Assembly (NCBI RefSeq): GCF_900099655.1
Contig: NZ_FNDC01000005.1
Location: forward strand, 62,001 to 126,000
Direction of reading: 5' to 3'
From: Planococcus glaciei
GTDB lineage: Bacteria > Bacillota > Bacilli > Bacillales_A > Planococcaceae
DNA: 64,000 nt
Below are positions 42,176 to 50,523 of this stretch, piece after piece. The position numbers were made by a program, and so were the translations under genes. Numbering within the stretch: position 1 is the first letter of the stretch; each line of letters opens with the position of its first letter. Below the pieces are notes generated by a model. That model was not told where the DNA came from and searched no databases. It worked only from the letters and a program-made list of their open reading frames with translations.

Positions 42176-43435
42176 TTGAAAAAATGGATTGTAATGCTGC
42201 TCACCGCCATGCTCGTTTTATCTACACTTTCGATCGCATTCGCCAATCATGACAACGGCAACGGCAAATCGAAAGACCGCGGCAAAGGCAAAAAAGACCA
42301 ATTTGCCATCGGGATTGAAGTGCTGCTGGAAGACCAGAAACACTTGATTGAAGGGAAAAACGTCGGGTTGATCACCAATCCGACCGGCGTGGACAAAGAC
42401 TTGAACAGCATCGTGGACCTTTTGCATAATGATCCCGATGTGAACTTGACGGCCTTGTACGGGCCGGAACACGGCGTGCGCGGCGATGCGCAGGCTGGGC
42501 AATACGTGGAATTCTATAACGATGAAGTGACCGGCCTTCCGGTTTACAGCCTATACGGCTCTACCAGAAAACCGACACAGGAAATGCTCGAAGGCGTTGA
42601 CGTGCTGCTGTTTGACATCCAGGACGTCGGCACTCGTTTCTATACGTACATCTATACGATGGCGCTAGCGATGGAAGCGGCCAAAGAAAAAGGCATTCCG
42701 TTTATCGTGCTTGACCGTCCGAACCCACAAGGCGGCGTTAAAGTGGAAGGGCCGGTGCTTGATCCGAAATTCGCTTCATTTGTCGGCCAATACGCGATCC
42801 CGCTTCGCCACGGCATGACGGTCGGCGAACTGGCTGGACTGTTCAATGAAGAATTCAACATCGGTGCCGACCTGACCGTCGTCAAAATGAAAGGCTGGAA
42901 GCGGAATATGTTCTACGATGAAACCGGGCTGGAATTTGTCGCCCCTTCACCGAACATGCCGACACTTGAAACGGCACTTGCTTATCCGGGCACTGCTTTA
43001 ATTGAAGGCACGAACGTATCGGAAGGCAGAGGCACAACCAAGCCGTTCGAATACATCGGCGCACCATTTATCAACAGCACCGAACTGGCAAAAGAATTGA
43101 ATGCGCTGGAATTGCAGGGCGTCGCTTTCCGGGCAGCCTCGTTCACACCGGCATTCTCGAAACACTCCGGCAAACTGTCGCACGGCATCCAAGTCCATAT
43201 CACGGACCGTGACGCATACCTGCCGGTTGAAACCGGACTCCACATCGTCAAAACGATTTACGATCTGTATCCGGGCGAAGTTACATTGACTGCGTTCTTC
43301 AACAACTTGATCGGCAACGACTGGATTGCCCAGGGCATCAAGGATGGCATGACCGTTGAAGAAATGAAAAAACAATGGAAACCGGAACTGAAAGAGTTCG
43401 AGAAAGTCAGAAAGAATTACTTGCTGTATAAATAG
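42176..43435 (+). CDS. namZ: Secreted exo-beta-N-acetylmuramidase (DUF1343)
   Basis: It releases terminal MurNAc from peptidoglycan fragments, as known for B. subtilis NamZ (YbbC). The 419-residue protein has a signal peptide (KKWIVMLLTAMLVLSTLSIAFA), a basic low-complexity linker rich in Gly and Lys, then the DUF1343 fold: GKNVGLITNPTGVD, LYGPEHGVRGDAQAG with its presumed catalytic Glu, FDIQDVGTRFYTYIYTM, DRPNPQGG and NVSEGRGTTKPFEYIGAPF. TTG at 42176 is taken as the start because GGGAGAG lies 7-8 bases before it; the ATG at 42170 nearly touches that site. Last gene of the murein-salvage cluster. Confidence 0.93.
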   Translation: MKKWIVMLLTAMLVLSTLSIAFANHDNGNGKSKDRGKGKKDQFAIGIEVLLEDQKHLIEGKNVGLITNPTGVDKDLNSIVDLLHNDPDVNLTALYGPEHGVRGDAQAGQYVEFYNDEVTGLPVYSLYGSTRKPTQEMLEGVDVLLFDIQDVGTRFYTYIYTMALAMEAAKEKGIPFIVLDRPNPQGGVKVEGPVLDPKFASFVGQYAIPLRHGMTVGELAGLFNEEFNIGADLTVVKMKGWKRNMFYDETGLEFVAPSPNMPTLETALAYPGTALIEGTNVSEGRGTTKPFEYIGAPFINSTELAKELNALELQGVAFRAASFTPAFSKHSGKLSHGIQVHITDRDAYLPVETGLHIVKTIYDLYPGEVTLTAFFNNLIGNDWIAQGIKDGMTVEEMKKQWKPELKEFEKVRKNYLLYK

Positions 43436-43463
43436 GAAGCTATAATTTCATAATCGATATTCC

Positions 43464-43571
43464 GCAAACCAGCTGCGCTTGCCGCGGACGAGCGCCAAGC
43501 CTCCTCAGTCGCTTCGCTCCCTCCGGGGTCTCGGCTGTCTCGCTTTCCCGCAGGCGTCTCCGCTGATTTGC
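43464..43571. repeat. Palindromic cassette, GCAAACCAGC...GCTGATTTGC
   Basis: A 108-bp imperfect inverted repeat after namZ. The core (GCCTCCTC, CGCTTCGCTCCCTCCGGGGTCT, TCCCGCAGGCGTCT) matches the cassette nested in element B at 57717-57818. Non-coding. Confidence 0.7.
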
Positions 43572-43662
43572 TCCATATCTAGAGAGGAAATCAATAAAAG
43601 AATGCCTCATTTATCACTCTCTATAACAAAAATAGCTCTGTATCAGAAGAATAAACAGAATG

Positions 43663-43842
43663 AAGCGGAAAGTGGCGAGGACAAACACTGTGCTCCTGCA
43701 TCGCTGCGCTAGCTTCGTCGCAAACAAGTCTGCTTTGCAGCCTTGTTTCCTGCGGGAGCAGCGCGAGCTGGAGCCACTGGACTGAGCGCAGCGAGGGAAG
43801 CGGCGGAGGCCGTGCCCGCGGAAAGCGTCCACTTGGAGCGAA
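43663..43842. repeat. Related palindromic repeat in opposite orientation
   Basis: Read on the minus strand it runs CGCTTTCCGCGGGC, GGCCTCCGCCGCTTCCCTCG, then TGCTCCCGCAGGA, the same order of blocks as the other GC-rich repeats. The ends AAGTGG and CCACTT are complementary. The rest of the gap 43572-43662 shows nothing I can name. Confidence 0.6.
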
Positions 43843-43850
43843 ATGATTAA

Positions 43851-43920
43851 GGCAGTTGAGAGTTTCTCGACTGCCTGAGGAGTTGTCCCCTAATCTAGGG
43901 GATAGCTCCTTTCTCTTTTT
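43851..43920 (+). terminator. Two successive hairpins, the second a terminator
   Basis: GGCAGTTGAGA-GTTT-CTCGACTGCC (43851-43875), then AGGAGTTGTCCCCTAATCTAGGGGATAGCTCCT (43878-43910) and TTCTCTTTTT. They probably end the murein cluster beyond the repeats. Confidence 0.75.
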
Positions 43921-43976
43921 AGCGGAGCTGTTCTTAAAGAGGTTTTATAATGAGTATCTAGTTTACTGATGTAAAA

Positions 43977-43992
43977 AAGAAAACGCATACAT
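43977..43992 (+). promoter_or_regulatory. cre-like box upstream of nagE
   Basis: AAGAAAACGCATACAT differs from WTGNAANCGNWWNCAW only at the second position. It lies 28 bases before the -35 box. Confidence 0.5.
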
Positions 43993-44016
43993 TTTTTTGC
44001 TCAAATCACTAAATTG

Positions 44017-44032
44017 GTATAGACATCTATAC
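44017..44032 (+). promoter_or_regulatory. NagR operator of nagE
   Basis: GTATAGACATCTATAC, a near-perfect palindrome within ATTGGTATAGACATCTATAC, is close to the known NagR/YvoA box of B. subtilis. It covers the -35 hexamer. The NagR gene is in the same operon. Confidence 0.82.
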
Positions 44033-44048
44033 ATATTAACTCTATAGT
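44020..44048 (+). promoter_or_regulatory. Sigma-A promoter of the nag operon
   Basis: TAGACA at 44020-44025 and TATAGT at 44043-44048, 17 bases apart. The TTG start of nagE follows 36 bases later. Confidence 0.75.
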
Positions 44049-44083
44049 AAAAATTAAGACTAAGAAAAAAGAGGTGGATTCAC

Positions 44084-45991
44084 TTGTTCAGTTTTCTGCA
44101 GAAAATAGGGAAATCATTGATGTTCCCGATCGCAACATTGCCGGCAGCGGCTTTGCTTTTGCGGTTTGGCCAGGATGACTTGCTCGGCATTCCGTTCTTA
44201 TCGGCAGCCGGTGCGGGAATCATCGACAACCTTGCCATCATTTTTGCCATCGGCATCGCTTTCGGGCTTGCCCATGACAGCAACGGCGGGGCGGCTCTTG
44301 CGGGTGCCATTGCTTATCTCGTATTGACTTCAGCGATTGTCACAATCAATGAATCAATCAATATGGGCGTATTTGCCGGAATCCTTTCCGGGATTGTCGG
44401 CGGGCTATTATACAATAAATTCTATAACGTGAAATTCCCGGCCTGGCTCGCGTTCTTTGGAGGGCGGCGCTTTGTTCCAATCATAACTGCCGCCACCATG
44501 ACGGTGCTGGCAGGGCTATTAGGCTACGCATGGCCGCCGATCCAGGATTTGATCGACAGTGCAGGCGACTGGATTTTAAACGCAGGCATGTTCGGGGTAG
44601 GGGCTTATGGTTTCTTCAACCGTTTGCTGTTGCCAACAGGCCTTCACCACGTCATCAACACGATTGTCTGGTTTGATTTTGGTACATTCACGGACGCGAC
44701 TGGAGAAGTCGTGCGCGGTGAGATCAACCGTTTCCTAAAAGGGGATCCGACAGCGGGGCCGTTCCTTTCCGGTTTCTTCCCGATCATGATGTTCGGGCTT
44801 CCGGCAGCATGTTTGGCTATGTATGCGGCAGCTAAAAAAGAACGCAAAGCGATTGTTGGCGGGATGTTGTTCAGTATCGGTTTCACGTCATTCCTTACAG
44901 GGATCACTGAACCGATCGAATTCTCCTTCATGTTCTTATCGCCATTGTTGTATGTTGTCCATGCTTTATTGACAGGCGTATCGATGATGATCGCTTATGC
45001 ACTTGATGTCCATCACGGCTTCGGGTTCTCGGCAGGCGCCATCGATTTCGTCCTGAACTACGGGCTGGCACAGAATCCGCTGGTGCTCTTGGTTATGGGA
45101 CTTGGAACCGGTGTCATCTACTTTGCCATTTTCTACTTGCTGATTGTCAAATTGGATCTGAAAACGCCTGGGCGTGAAGATGAAGATGCAGAAGACGGCA
45201 ACGCAGATACAGGCAATAAAGGAATCGACATCCGTGCGTACCACACGATTGAAGCATTGGGCGGCGCGGATAACATCGCAGCAGTTGATTATTGCACAAC
45301 GCGCCTTCGCATGTCTGTGAAAGATGCAGACCGGGTAAATGAAAAAGAATTGAAGCGCCACGGGGCAATGGGCGTTATGAAAGTGAATAAAACAAACGTC
45401 CAAGTGGTCATCGGAACAGCGGTTGAATTCCTGGCAGACGCCATGAAGAAACGTTTGGCCAATGGCAACCCGGCACCTGAAAGTTTGAACGTGCCGGAAG
45501 AAGAAATGTCTACAGAACCTGAAATGGTGAAAGCGATCCGTGCAGAAGACTTTGGCATGCCGATTGATGGAGACATCATCCCATTGTCCGAAGTGCCGGA
45601 TGAAGTGTTCGCCAAAGCGATGATGGGGCCAGGATTCGGAATCGTGCCATCAGGAAACACGCTTCATTCACCGGTTGACGGCCGCGTAGTGACGGTTTTC
45701 CCGACGAAGCACGCCATCGGCATTGAAACGGATACCGGCATCGAAATCCTGATCCATGTAGGGCTCGATACGGTCAAACTGAACGGCGAAGGTTTTGAAA
45801 CCCTAGTGGAACAAGGCCAGCTGGTTCAGCGCGGAGATGCATTGCTGAAAATGGATCTGACTTACCTTGGAGCCAACGCACCTTCAGTAGTTACGCCGGT
45901 TATTTTCACCAACTTAACGGGCCAGGAACTGGAAATGCTGAAAAAAGGTTCTCAAAAACAAGGCACTGTTTCCATTCTTAGAATTCAATAA
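44084..45991 (+). CDS. nagE: GlcNAc-specific PTS permease, EIICBA
   Basis: It imports and phosphorylates N-acetylglucosamine. The 635-residue fusion has IIC (residues 1-370: MFPIATLPAAALLLRFGQ, GLAHDSNGGAALAGAIAYLV, LLPTGLHHVINTIVWF, GITEPIEFSFMFLSPLLY), IIB (about 385-465, Cys404 in VDYCTTRLRMSV) and IIA (about 490-635, active His558 in IEILIHVGLDTVKLNGEGF). Its IIA may also phosphorylate MurP, which has none. The start codon is TTG at 44084 with GAGGTGG 6 bases before it; no ATG fits. Control by NagR and probably CcpA. Confidence 0.95.
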   Translation: MFSFLQKIGKSLMFPIATLPAAALLLRFGQDDLLGIPFLSAAGAGIIDNLAIIFAIGIAFGLAHDSNGGAALAGAIAYLVLTSAIVTINESINMGVFAGILSGIVGGLLYNKFYNVKFPAWLAFFGGRRFVPIITAATMTVLAGLLGYAWPPIQDLIDSAGDWILNAGMFGVGAYGFFNRLLLPTGLHHVINTIVWFDFGTFTDATGEVVRGEINRFLKGDPTAGPFLSGFFPIMMFGLPAACLAMYAAAKKERKAIVGGMLFSIGFTSFLTGITEPIEFSFMFLSPLLYVVHALLTGVSMMIAYALDVHHGFGFSAGAIDFVLNYGLAQNPLVLLVMGLGTGVIYFAIFYLLIVKLDLKTPGREDEDAEDGNADTGNKGIDIRAYHTIEALGGADNIAAVDYCTTRLRMSVKDADRVNEKELKRHGAMGVMKVNKTNVQVVIGTAVEFLADAMKKRLANGNPAPESLNVPEEEMSTEPEMVKAIRAEDFGMPIDGDIIPLSEVPDEVFAKAMMGPGFGIVPSGNTLHSPVDGRVVTVFPTKHAIGIETDTGIEILIHVGLDTVKLNGEGFETLVEQGQLVQRGDALLKMDLTYLGANAPSVVTPVIFTNLTGQELEMLKKGSQKQGTVSILRIQ

Positions 45992-45997
45992 ACGAAA

Positions 45998-46025
45998 AAA
46001 CAGTGGAGCTCACCCCTCCACTGTT
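45998..46025 (+). terminator. Hairpin after nagE
   Basis: AAACAGTGGAG pairs with CTCCACTGTTT. A second hairpin follows at 46057; together they may lower expression of nagA-nagB relative to nagE. Confidence 0.7.
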
Positions 46026-46056
46026 TGCAGTTAGAGCACTTACAGGGCGATAAAAC

Positions 46057-46093
46057 AAAACCAGGAAACTCATCCGTGATGTTCCTGGTTTTT
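46057..46093 (+). terminator. Second hairpin between nagE and nagA
   Basis: AAAACCAGGAA pairs with TTCCTGGTTTT and a T-run follows. No new promoter is clear between it and nagA, so read-through or an unrecognised promoter must serve nagAB. Confidence 0.7.
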
Positions 46094-46111
46094 CGTAAGG
46101 AGAGGCAAAAA

Positions 46112-47281
46112 ATGAAGAAAACCATCTTGATTTCATCTATTTATATTGCAGATGCAAAAAACGAACCGTTTCTTGGAGATGTCTACTTGGAAGACGGAAA
46201 AATTGCTGCACTCGCTCCGTCGCTTGTAAAAGAAGCAGATCTGCATATTGATGCAGCCGGAAAAGATTGGACGCTCGTTCCTGGATTTATTGATGTCCAC
46301 ATCCACGGTGCAGCAGGTTTTGATACAATGGACGCGACGCCGGAAGCGCTGAGCGGCATGGCAGGCGCCTTGCCAAAAGAAGGCACGACGAGCTTTTTGG
46401 CAACGACAATGACACAATCCGATGAAGCTGTGTCTCAAGCACTTCAAAATGCAAGCGGATTTGAATCGGGTGAAGGCCAGGCCGAAATGGTGGGCATCCA
46501 CCTGGAAGGTCCGTTCATTTCGAAAAAGCAGCCGGGCGCACAGCCGGTGGAACACATCATCCCGCCATCGATTGAACTGTTTCAGAAATGGCAGAGCCTG
46601 AGCGGCGACCGCATAAAGCTCGTGACGATGGCGCCCGAAACAGAAGGCGGCTATGGCTTTATCGACGAAGTGACGTCAACGGGTGTGATTGCTTCCATTG
46701 GCCATTCAGACGGCACCTGGGAAGAAATGCAGCATGCCATTTCGGTTGGCGCAAGCCACGTGACGCATCTCTACAACCAGATGAGTGCATTCCATCACCG
46801 GGAACCGGGGGTTGTGGGAACGGCTTTTGTGGACAAACGCTTGTCGGTGGAAATCATTGCGGATTTTATTCACAGCCATCCGAAGTCGGTAGAGCTGGCG
46901 TTCCGCCAAATCGGAGCGGAGCGCCTCGTCCTGATCACCGACGCAATGCGGGCAAAAGGGCTTAAGCCAGGTACGTATGATTTGGGCGGACAAGATGTAT
47001 TCGTTACAGAAAACGGCGCGCGCCTGGAAAGCGGCGCTCTCGCCGGGAGCATCCTGACAATGGATGAAGCGATGAAAAATGTGCAGAACTGCACAGGCTG
47101 TTCGATTTCGGAACTGGTCGCCATCACTTCTTACAACGCGGCAAAAAAACTGGGCTTATCCCATAAAGGCAGCATCGAAAGAGGCAAAGATGCGGATTTG
47201 GTCATTCTCGATGAACATTTGGATGTGCAGCTGACAATTTGCCGCGGCACCATTGCGTATCAGAAGGAGGGGCTGGCATGA
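46112..47281 (+). CDS. nagA: N-acetylglucosamine-6-phosphate deacetylase
   Basis: It deacetylates GlcNAc-6P to GlcN-6P. The 389-residue amidohydrolase has the metal-site motif PGFIDVHIHGAAGFDTMDA, GIHLEGPFISKKQPGAQP with the metal Glu, SIGHSDGTWEEM, VTHLYNQMSAFHHREPG, the catalytic Asp in LVLITDAMRAKG and LAGSILTMDEAM. The ATG at 46112 has AAGGAGAGG upstream; the longer frame crosses the hairpins. Its stop overlaps the nagB start. Confidence 0.96.
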   Translation: MKKTILISSIYIADAKNEPFLGDVYLEDGKIAALAPSLVKEADLHIDAAGKDWTLVPGFIDVHIHGAAGFDTMDATPEALSGMAGALPKEGTTSFLATTMTQSDEAVSQALQNASGFESGEGQAEMVGIHLEGPFISKKQPGAQPVEHIIPPSIELFQKWQSLSGDRIKLVTMAPETEGGYGFIDEVTSTGVIASIGHSDGTWEEMQHAISVGASHVTHLYNQMSAFHHREPGVVGTAFVDKRLSVEIIADFIHSHPKSVELAFRQIGAERLVLITDAMRAKGLKPGTYDLGGQDVFVTENGARLESGALAGSILTMDEAMKNVQNCTGCSISELVAITSYNAAKKLGLSHKGSIERGKDADLVILDEHLDVQLTICRGTIAYQKEGLA

Positions 47282-48018
47282 AAGTAGTTGTTGTGGAAAA
47301 CTACGATGAAATGAGCCTGCGCGCTGCAGAAATCGTGGAACAGCAAGTTTTGAAAAATGCAAAATCGATTCTTGGACTAGCTACCGGTTCCACTCCGATC
47401 GGCCTTTATGGCAAAATGATTGAGGGGTTTAAAAACCGAAGCGTTTCCTATGAGCAGATCAAGACCATCAACCTCGACGAATACCAAGGGCTGAATCGCA
47501 ACCACCCAAACAGCTACCACAGTTTCATGTACGAAAATTTATTCAAACACATCAATATCCAGATGCGCAATACTTACCTTCCGGACGGGCAAGCCCGTTC
47601 CGTGGAAGAGGAATGCGAGCGCTACGAGGCGTTGATTGACCGGATCGGGCCGGTGCATCTGCAGATTCTCGGCATGGGCACGAACGGCCATATCGGATTC
47701 AATGAACCCGGTACGCCTGAAGGCAGTTTGACGCATTGCGTGGAACTGGATGAATCCACGCGCAAAAACAATGCCCGCTTTTTTGAATCGCCGGATGCCG
47801 TTCCGACACATGCGATCACGATGGGAATCGCTTCGATTTTAAAAAGCGACCGCATTCTGTTGCTCGCTTCCGGGAAGAAAAAAGCCCCGGCAGTAAAAAA
47901 GCTGATGGAGCAGCAAGTAAGCGAAGATTTTCCGGCTTCGTATTTATGGAACCATGATGATGTGACACTTATTGCAGACCGGGATGCCTATCAATTGGTG
48001 GAACCAGAAAGGCAGTGA
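47278..48018 (+). CDS. nagB: Glucosamine-6-phosphate deaminase
   Basis: It converts GlcN-6P to fructose-6-phosphate and ammonia. The 246-residue protein has LGLATGSTPIGLYGKMI (phosphate loop), the catalytic Asp in KTINLDEYQGLNRNHPNSY, LGMGTNGHIGFNEPGTP with the active His/Glu and AITMGIASILKSDRILLLASG. ATGA overlap with nagA and TGATG overlap with nagR show coupled translation. Length is normal. Confidence 0.97.
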   Translation: MKVVVVENYDEMSLRAAEIVEQQVLKNAKSILGLATGSTPIGLYGKMIEGFKNRSVSYEQIKTINLDEYQGLNRNHPNSYHSFMYENLFKHINIQMRNTYLPDGQARSVEEECERYEALIDRIGPVHLQILGMGTNGHIGFNEPGTPEGSLTHCVELDESTRKNNARFFESPDAVPTHAITMGIASILKSDRILLLASGKKKAPAVKKLMEQQVSEDFPASYLWNHDDVTLIADRDAYQLVEPERQ

Positions 48019-48743
48019 TGGCGGTGCTCGATAAACAATCACGTATCCCGATGTATGTCCAAATCGAAGAAGAGCTGAAGCGCCGGATCAAAGACGGCGA
48101 AGTGGCGGTGGGGACAGCGATTCCGTCAGAACGGGAATTGACCGAGCAGTTTGGCGTCAGCCGCATGACCGTCCGCCAGTCGATCACCAACCTGGTGAAC
48201 GAAGGCTTGTTGTACCGGGAAAAAGGGCGCGGCACTTTTGTCGCTTCCCTGAAAGTTGAACAGCCCCTGAACGGTTTGACGAGCTTTACGGAAGATATGA
48301 AAGCCCGTGGGCTGACGCCAAGCAACAAAGTCATCCGATTTGAAAAAATGCTGCCGGAGCCAGATATAGCGGCAGAGCTTCAGCTGGAACCCGGGGAAGA
48401 AGTGTTCACGGTGGAACGGATCCGCTACGCCAATGAAAAGCCTATGGCGCTCGAACGCACGTACTTGCCGGCCAGACTTTTTCCGGCTCTTGACGAACAG
48501 GCATTGGACGGTTCGCTGTATTCGCTCATTGAGTCCGGCCAGCAATCCATCAGCCATGCTTCCCAGCGCATGGAAGCGGCGCTGGTCCGGAAAGAAGAAG
48601 CGGAACTGCTTCAAATCGCCATGCCGGCAGCCATTCTGATCATTGAACGGATTTCTTATTTAACAAACGGCACGCCGTTTGAAGTGGTCCGCAGCATTTA
48701 CCGCGCCGACCGCTACAAATTCGTTACCGAAATTCAACGCTAA
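48018..48743 (+). CDS. nagR: GntR/HutC-family repressor NagR (YvoA)
   Basis: A 241-residue regulator. The N-terminal winged helix has SRIPMYVQIEEELKRRIKDG and IPSERELTEQFGVSRMTVRQSITNLVNEGLLYREKGRGTFVA-type sequence (residues 5-75). The C-terminal UTRA domain (GLTSFTEDMKARGLTPSNKV, TVERIRYANEKPMALERTYLP) binds GlcN-6P or GlcNAc-6P in B. subtilis NagR and releases DNA. The palindrome at 44017-44032 before nagE is its likely site. The start is taken at ATG 48018 within the nagB stop. Confidence 0.93.
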   Translation: MAVLDKQSRIPMYVQIEEELKRRIKDGEVAVGTAIPSERELTEQFGVSRMTVRQSITNLVNEGLLYREKGRGTFVASLKVEQPLNGLTSFTEDMKARGLTPSNKVIRFEKMLPEPDIAAELQLEPGEEVFTVERIRYANEKPMALERTYLPARLFPALDEQALDGSLYSLIESGQQSISHASQRMEAALVRKEEAELLQIAMPAAILIIERISYLTNGTPFEVVRSIYRADRYKFVTEIQR

Positions 48744-48771
48744 AAACAAACCCAAAGGAGAACTGAACAAC

Positions 48772-49038
48772 ATGATTGAAAAAAACTACACCATTACAAG
48801 CGACGAGGGCCTTCACGCCCGCCCGGCTTCACGCCTTGTGCAGACCGTAACACCATTCTCAGCTGAAGTGAAGTTGGAGTTTAAAGACAAGCAAGTGAAC
48901 ATGAAATCCATCATGGGCGTCATGTCGCTTGGCATTTCAAAAGGCAAGGAAATCAAAATCATTGCAGACGGCAAAGACGAAGAAAAATTGATGGCTGCAG
49001 TCGACGAACTCATCGTAGGCGAAGGCCTCGGTGCGTAA
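48772..49038 (+). CDS. HPr-family phosphocarrier
   Basis: An 88-residue HPr with both control residues: His15 in GLHARPAS (phosphorylated by EI) and Ser46 in MKSIMGVMSLG (phosphorylated by HPr kinase). It can therefore in principle feed PTS permeases and also serve as a CcpA co-effector. It sits in the nag operon with no ptsI next to it. It may be the cell's general HPr or a second copy; the window cannot decide, so I give no symbol. AAAGGAG lies 11 bases before the start. Confidence 0.92.
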   Translation: MIEKNYTITSDEGLHARPASRLVQTVTPFSAEVKLEFKDKQVNMKSIMGVMSLGISKGKEIKIIADGKDEEKLMAAVDELIVGEGLGA

Positions 49039-49068
49039 GCATTCCTTAAAGACAGGAGCGGATAAAGC

Positions 49069-49803
49069 ATGCTGACGGCGTATTTTGAAAAAGCACGCGA
49101 ACGGCTGCGGCTTGTCGAAGAACAAGAAGCGGAATCGATGGCCAAAGCGGCAAGAAAAGTCGCGGCAGCTATACAGAACGGCGGCATTGTGCAGCTGTTC
49201 GGCTGCGGCCATTCCCACATCCTGACCGAAGAAGTGTTTTACCGGGCAGGCGGGCTCGTTCCGGTCAAACCGATTTTCATTGAACCGCTGATGCTTCATG
49301 AAGGCGCAGTCCGTTCTTCGCAGCTTGAGCGGCGAAACGACTACGCCGAAGAAGTGCTGCGAGAGCAGGATTTCCGTCCGGAAGACGTGGTGTTTGTATT
49401 GTCCACTTCCGGACGCAATCCTGTGCCAATTGATTTCGCATTGGCGGCGCGTGAAGCGGGTGCATTCACCATCGGCCTGACTTCGCTGGAATACGCCAAC
49501 AGCCAGGTATCAAGGCACCGGAGCGGCCAACACCTGCACGATGCGGTAGACCTCGCCATCGATAACCATTCCGTAGTGGGCGATGCCGTACTCCAGGCTG
49601 AAAACGTCAAAGTGCCGTTCGGTCCGACTTCGACCGTCGTAGGCGCCACCATCCTGAACGCCATATTCGCTGAAGCGATCCAGCAAATGGCCGACAACGA
49701 ATTCGAGCCGCCGGTTTTCCTCAGCGGCAATATCGACGGCGCCGACGGCCACAACAATCAACTGATTGAAAAATACAAAGAGCGGATTCCGGCGTTAGCA
49801 TGA
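49069..49803 (+). CDS. SIS-domain protein (UPF0309 type)
   Basis: A 244-residue SIS protein with VQLFGCGHSHILTEEVFYRAGGL, VFVLSTSGRNPVPIDFALAAREAG, and the C-terminal VKVPFGPTSTVVGATILNAIFAEA and FLSGNIDGADGHN. The SIS fold binds sugar phosphates; this subgroup is often found in amino-sugar operons but has no settled reaction. It is last in the nag operon, 30 bp after the HPr gene, and is followed by a strong terminator. A role as amino-sugar phosphate isomerase or sensor is inference. Confidence 0.85.
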   Translation: MLTAYFEKARERLRLVEEQEAESMAKAARKVAAAIQNGGIVQLFGCGHSHILTEEVFYRAGGLVPVKPIFIEPLMLHEGAVRSSQLERRNDYAEEVLREQDFRPEDVVFVLSTSGRNPVPIDFALAAREAGAFTIGLTSLEYANSQVSRHRSGQHLHDAVDLAIDNHSVVGDAVLQAENVKVPFGPTSTVVGATILNAIFAEAIQQMADNEFEPPVFLSGNIDGADGHNNQLIEKYKERIPALA

Positions 49804-49808
49804 GAAGA

Positions 49809-49847
49809 AGCAGATTCCAAGCAACCACTTGGAATCTGCTTTTTTTG
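49809..49847 (+). terminator. Terminator of the nag operon
   Basis: AGCAGATTCCAAG-CAACCA-CTTGGAATCTGCT, perfect 13-bp stem, then seven Ts. Confidence 0.94.
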
Positions 49848-49868
49848 CTTTTCAAGTGAAAACGGAGC

Positions 49869-49900
49869 AACGCGAATAAAACTTCACAAGCACGAATAAA
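49869..49900. repeat. CGAATAAA pair, 20-bp step
   Basis: AACGCGAATAAAAC and GCACGAATAAACCC with GAATAAA at 49874 and 49894, directly after the terminator. Same motif and step as 24252-24304. Confidence 0.6.
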
Positions 49901-49944
49901 CCCGGTTGTGCTACTATATAAAGTAAATCTAAGGGGGAATTGGC

Positions 49945-50508
49945 ATGTTTATACATAAAATTGACGATGAGTTGGCGTTGAAACTTCCGGAACTGAAAGA
50001 CGCAGAGCGGATTTTCGAATTGACGGACAGCTCGCGCGAGTATTTGAAAGAATGGCTTCCGTGGGTGGATTTCACTGCGAAAGTAGAAGACACGCAGGAT
50101 TTTATTAAAGCAGGCAGAAGCAATTTCGCAGAAGGCAAAACCTTGAACGCCGCTATTTTGTTTGAAGGGGAAATCGTGGGGATGGGCGGTTTCAACAGCA
50201 TCAGCCAGGCGAACAAAGCGGCTTCGATCGGCTATTGGCTTGCGCCGCAATATCAAGGGCACGGCATCATGACGCGCGTCGTAAAAGCATTTACCGAATA
50301 TGCATTTGACGAGTTGAAGCTGAACAGAGTGGAAATCCGCGCCGCTGTCGGCAACCAGAAAAGCCGCAGCATCCCAGAGCGCCTTGGCTATGTAGAGGAA
50401 GGCGCCATCCGCCAGGCAGAATGGCTGTACGACCATTACGTTGACCACGTCGTTTACGGCATGCTGGCCGAAGAGTGGCACAATCGAATAAAAAACACCC
50501 AGCAATAA
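49945..50508 (+). CDS. GNAT acetyltransferase, RimL/YdaF-like
   Basis: A 187-residue N-acetyltransferase: LPELKDAERIFELTDSSREYLKEWLPWVD, IVGMGGFNSISQANKAASIGYWLAPQYQGHGIMTRVVKAFTEYAFDEL-type acetyl-CoA site (Q/RxxGxG/A as QYQGHGIM), EIRAAVGNQKSRSIPERLGYVEEG and YDHYVDHVVYGML at the end. This arrangement is that of RimL-type enzymes acting on ribosomal or other proteins; the target is unknown. Transcribed alone, convergent with csbD. Confidence 0.9.
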   Translation: MFIHKIDDELALKLPELKDAERIFELTDSSREYLKEWLPWVDFTAKVEDTQDFIKAGRSNFAEGKTLNAAILFEGEIVGMGGFNSISQANKAASIGYWLAPQYQGHGIMTRVVKAFTEYAFDELKLNRVEIRAAVGNQKSRSIPERLGYVEEGAIRQAEWLYDHYVDHVVYGMLAEEWHNRIKNTQQ

Positions 50509-50523
50509 GCTGGATGTTGGAAG

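Noticed and set aside
43436-44083. Short plus-strand frames in the namZ-nagE gap
   Set aside because: They lie in GC-rich palindromic repeats and lack ribosome sites; the gap is explained by repeats, terminators and the nagE control region.
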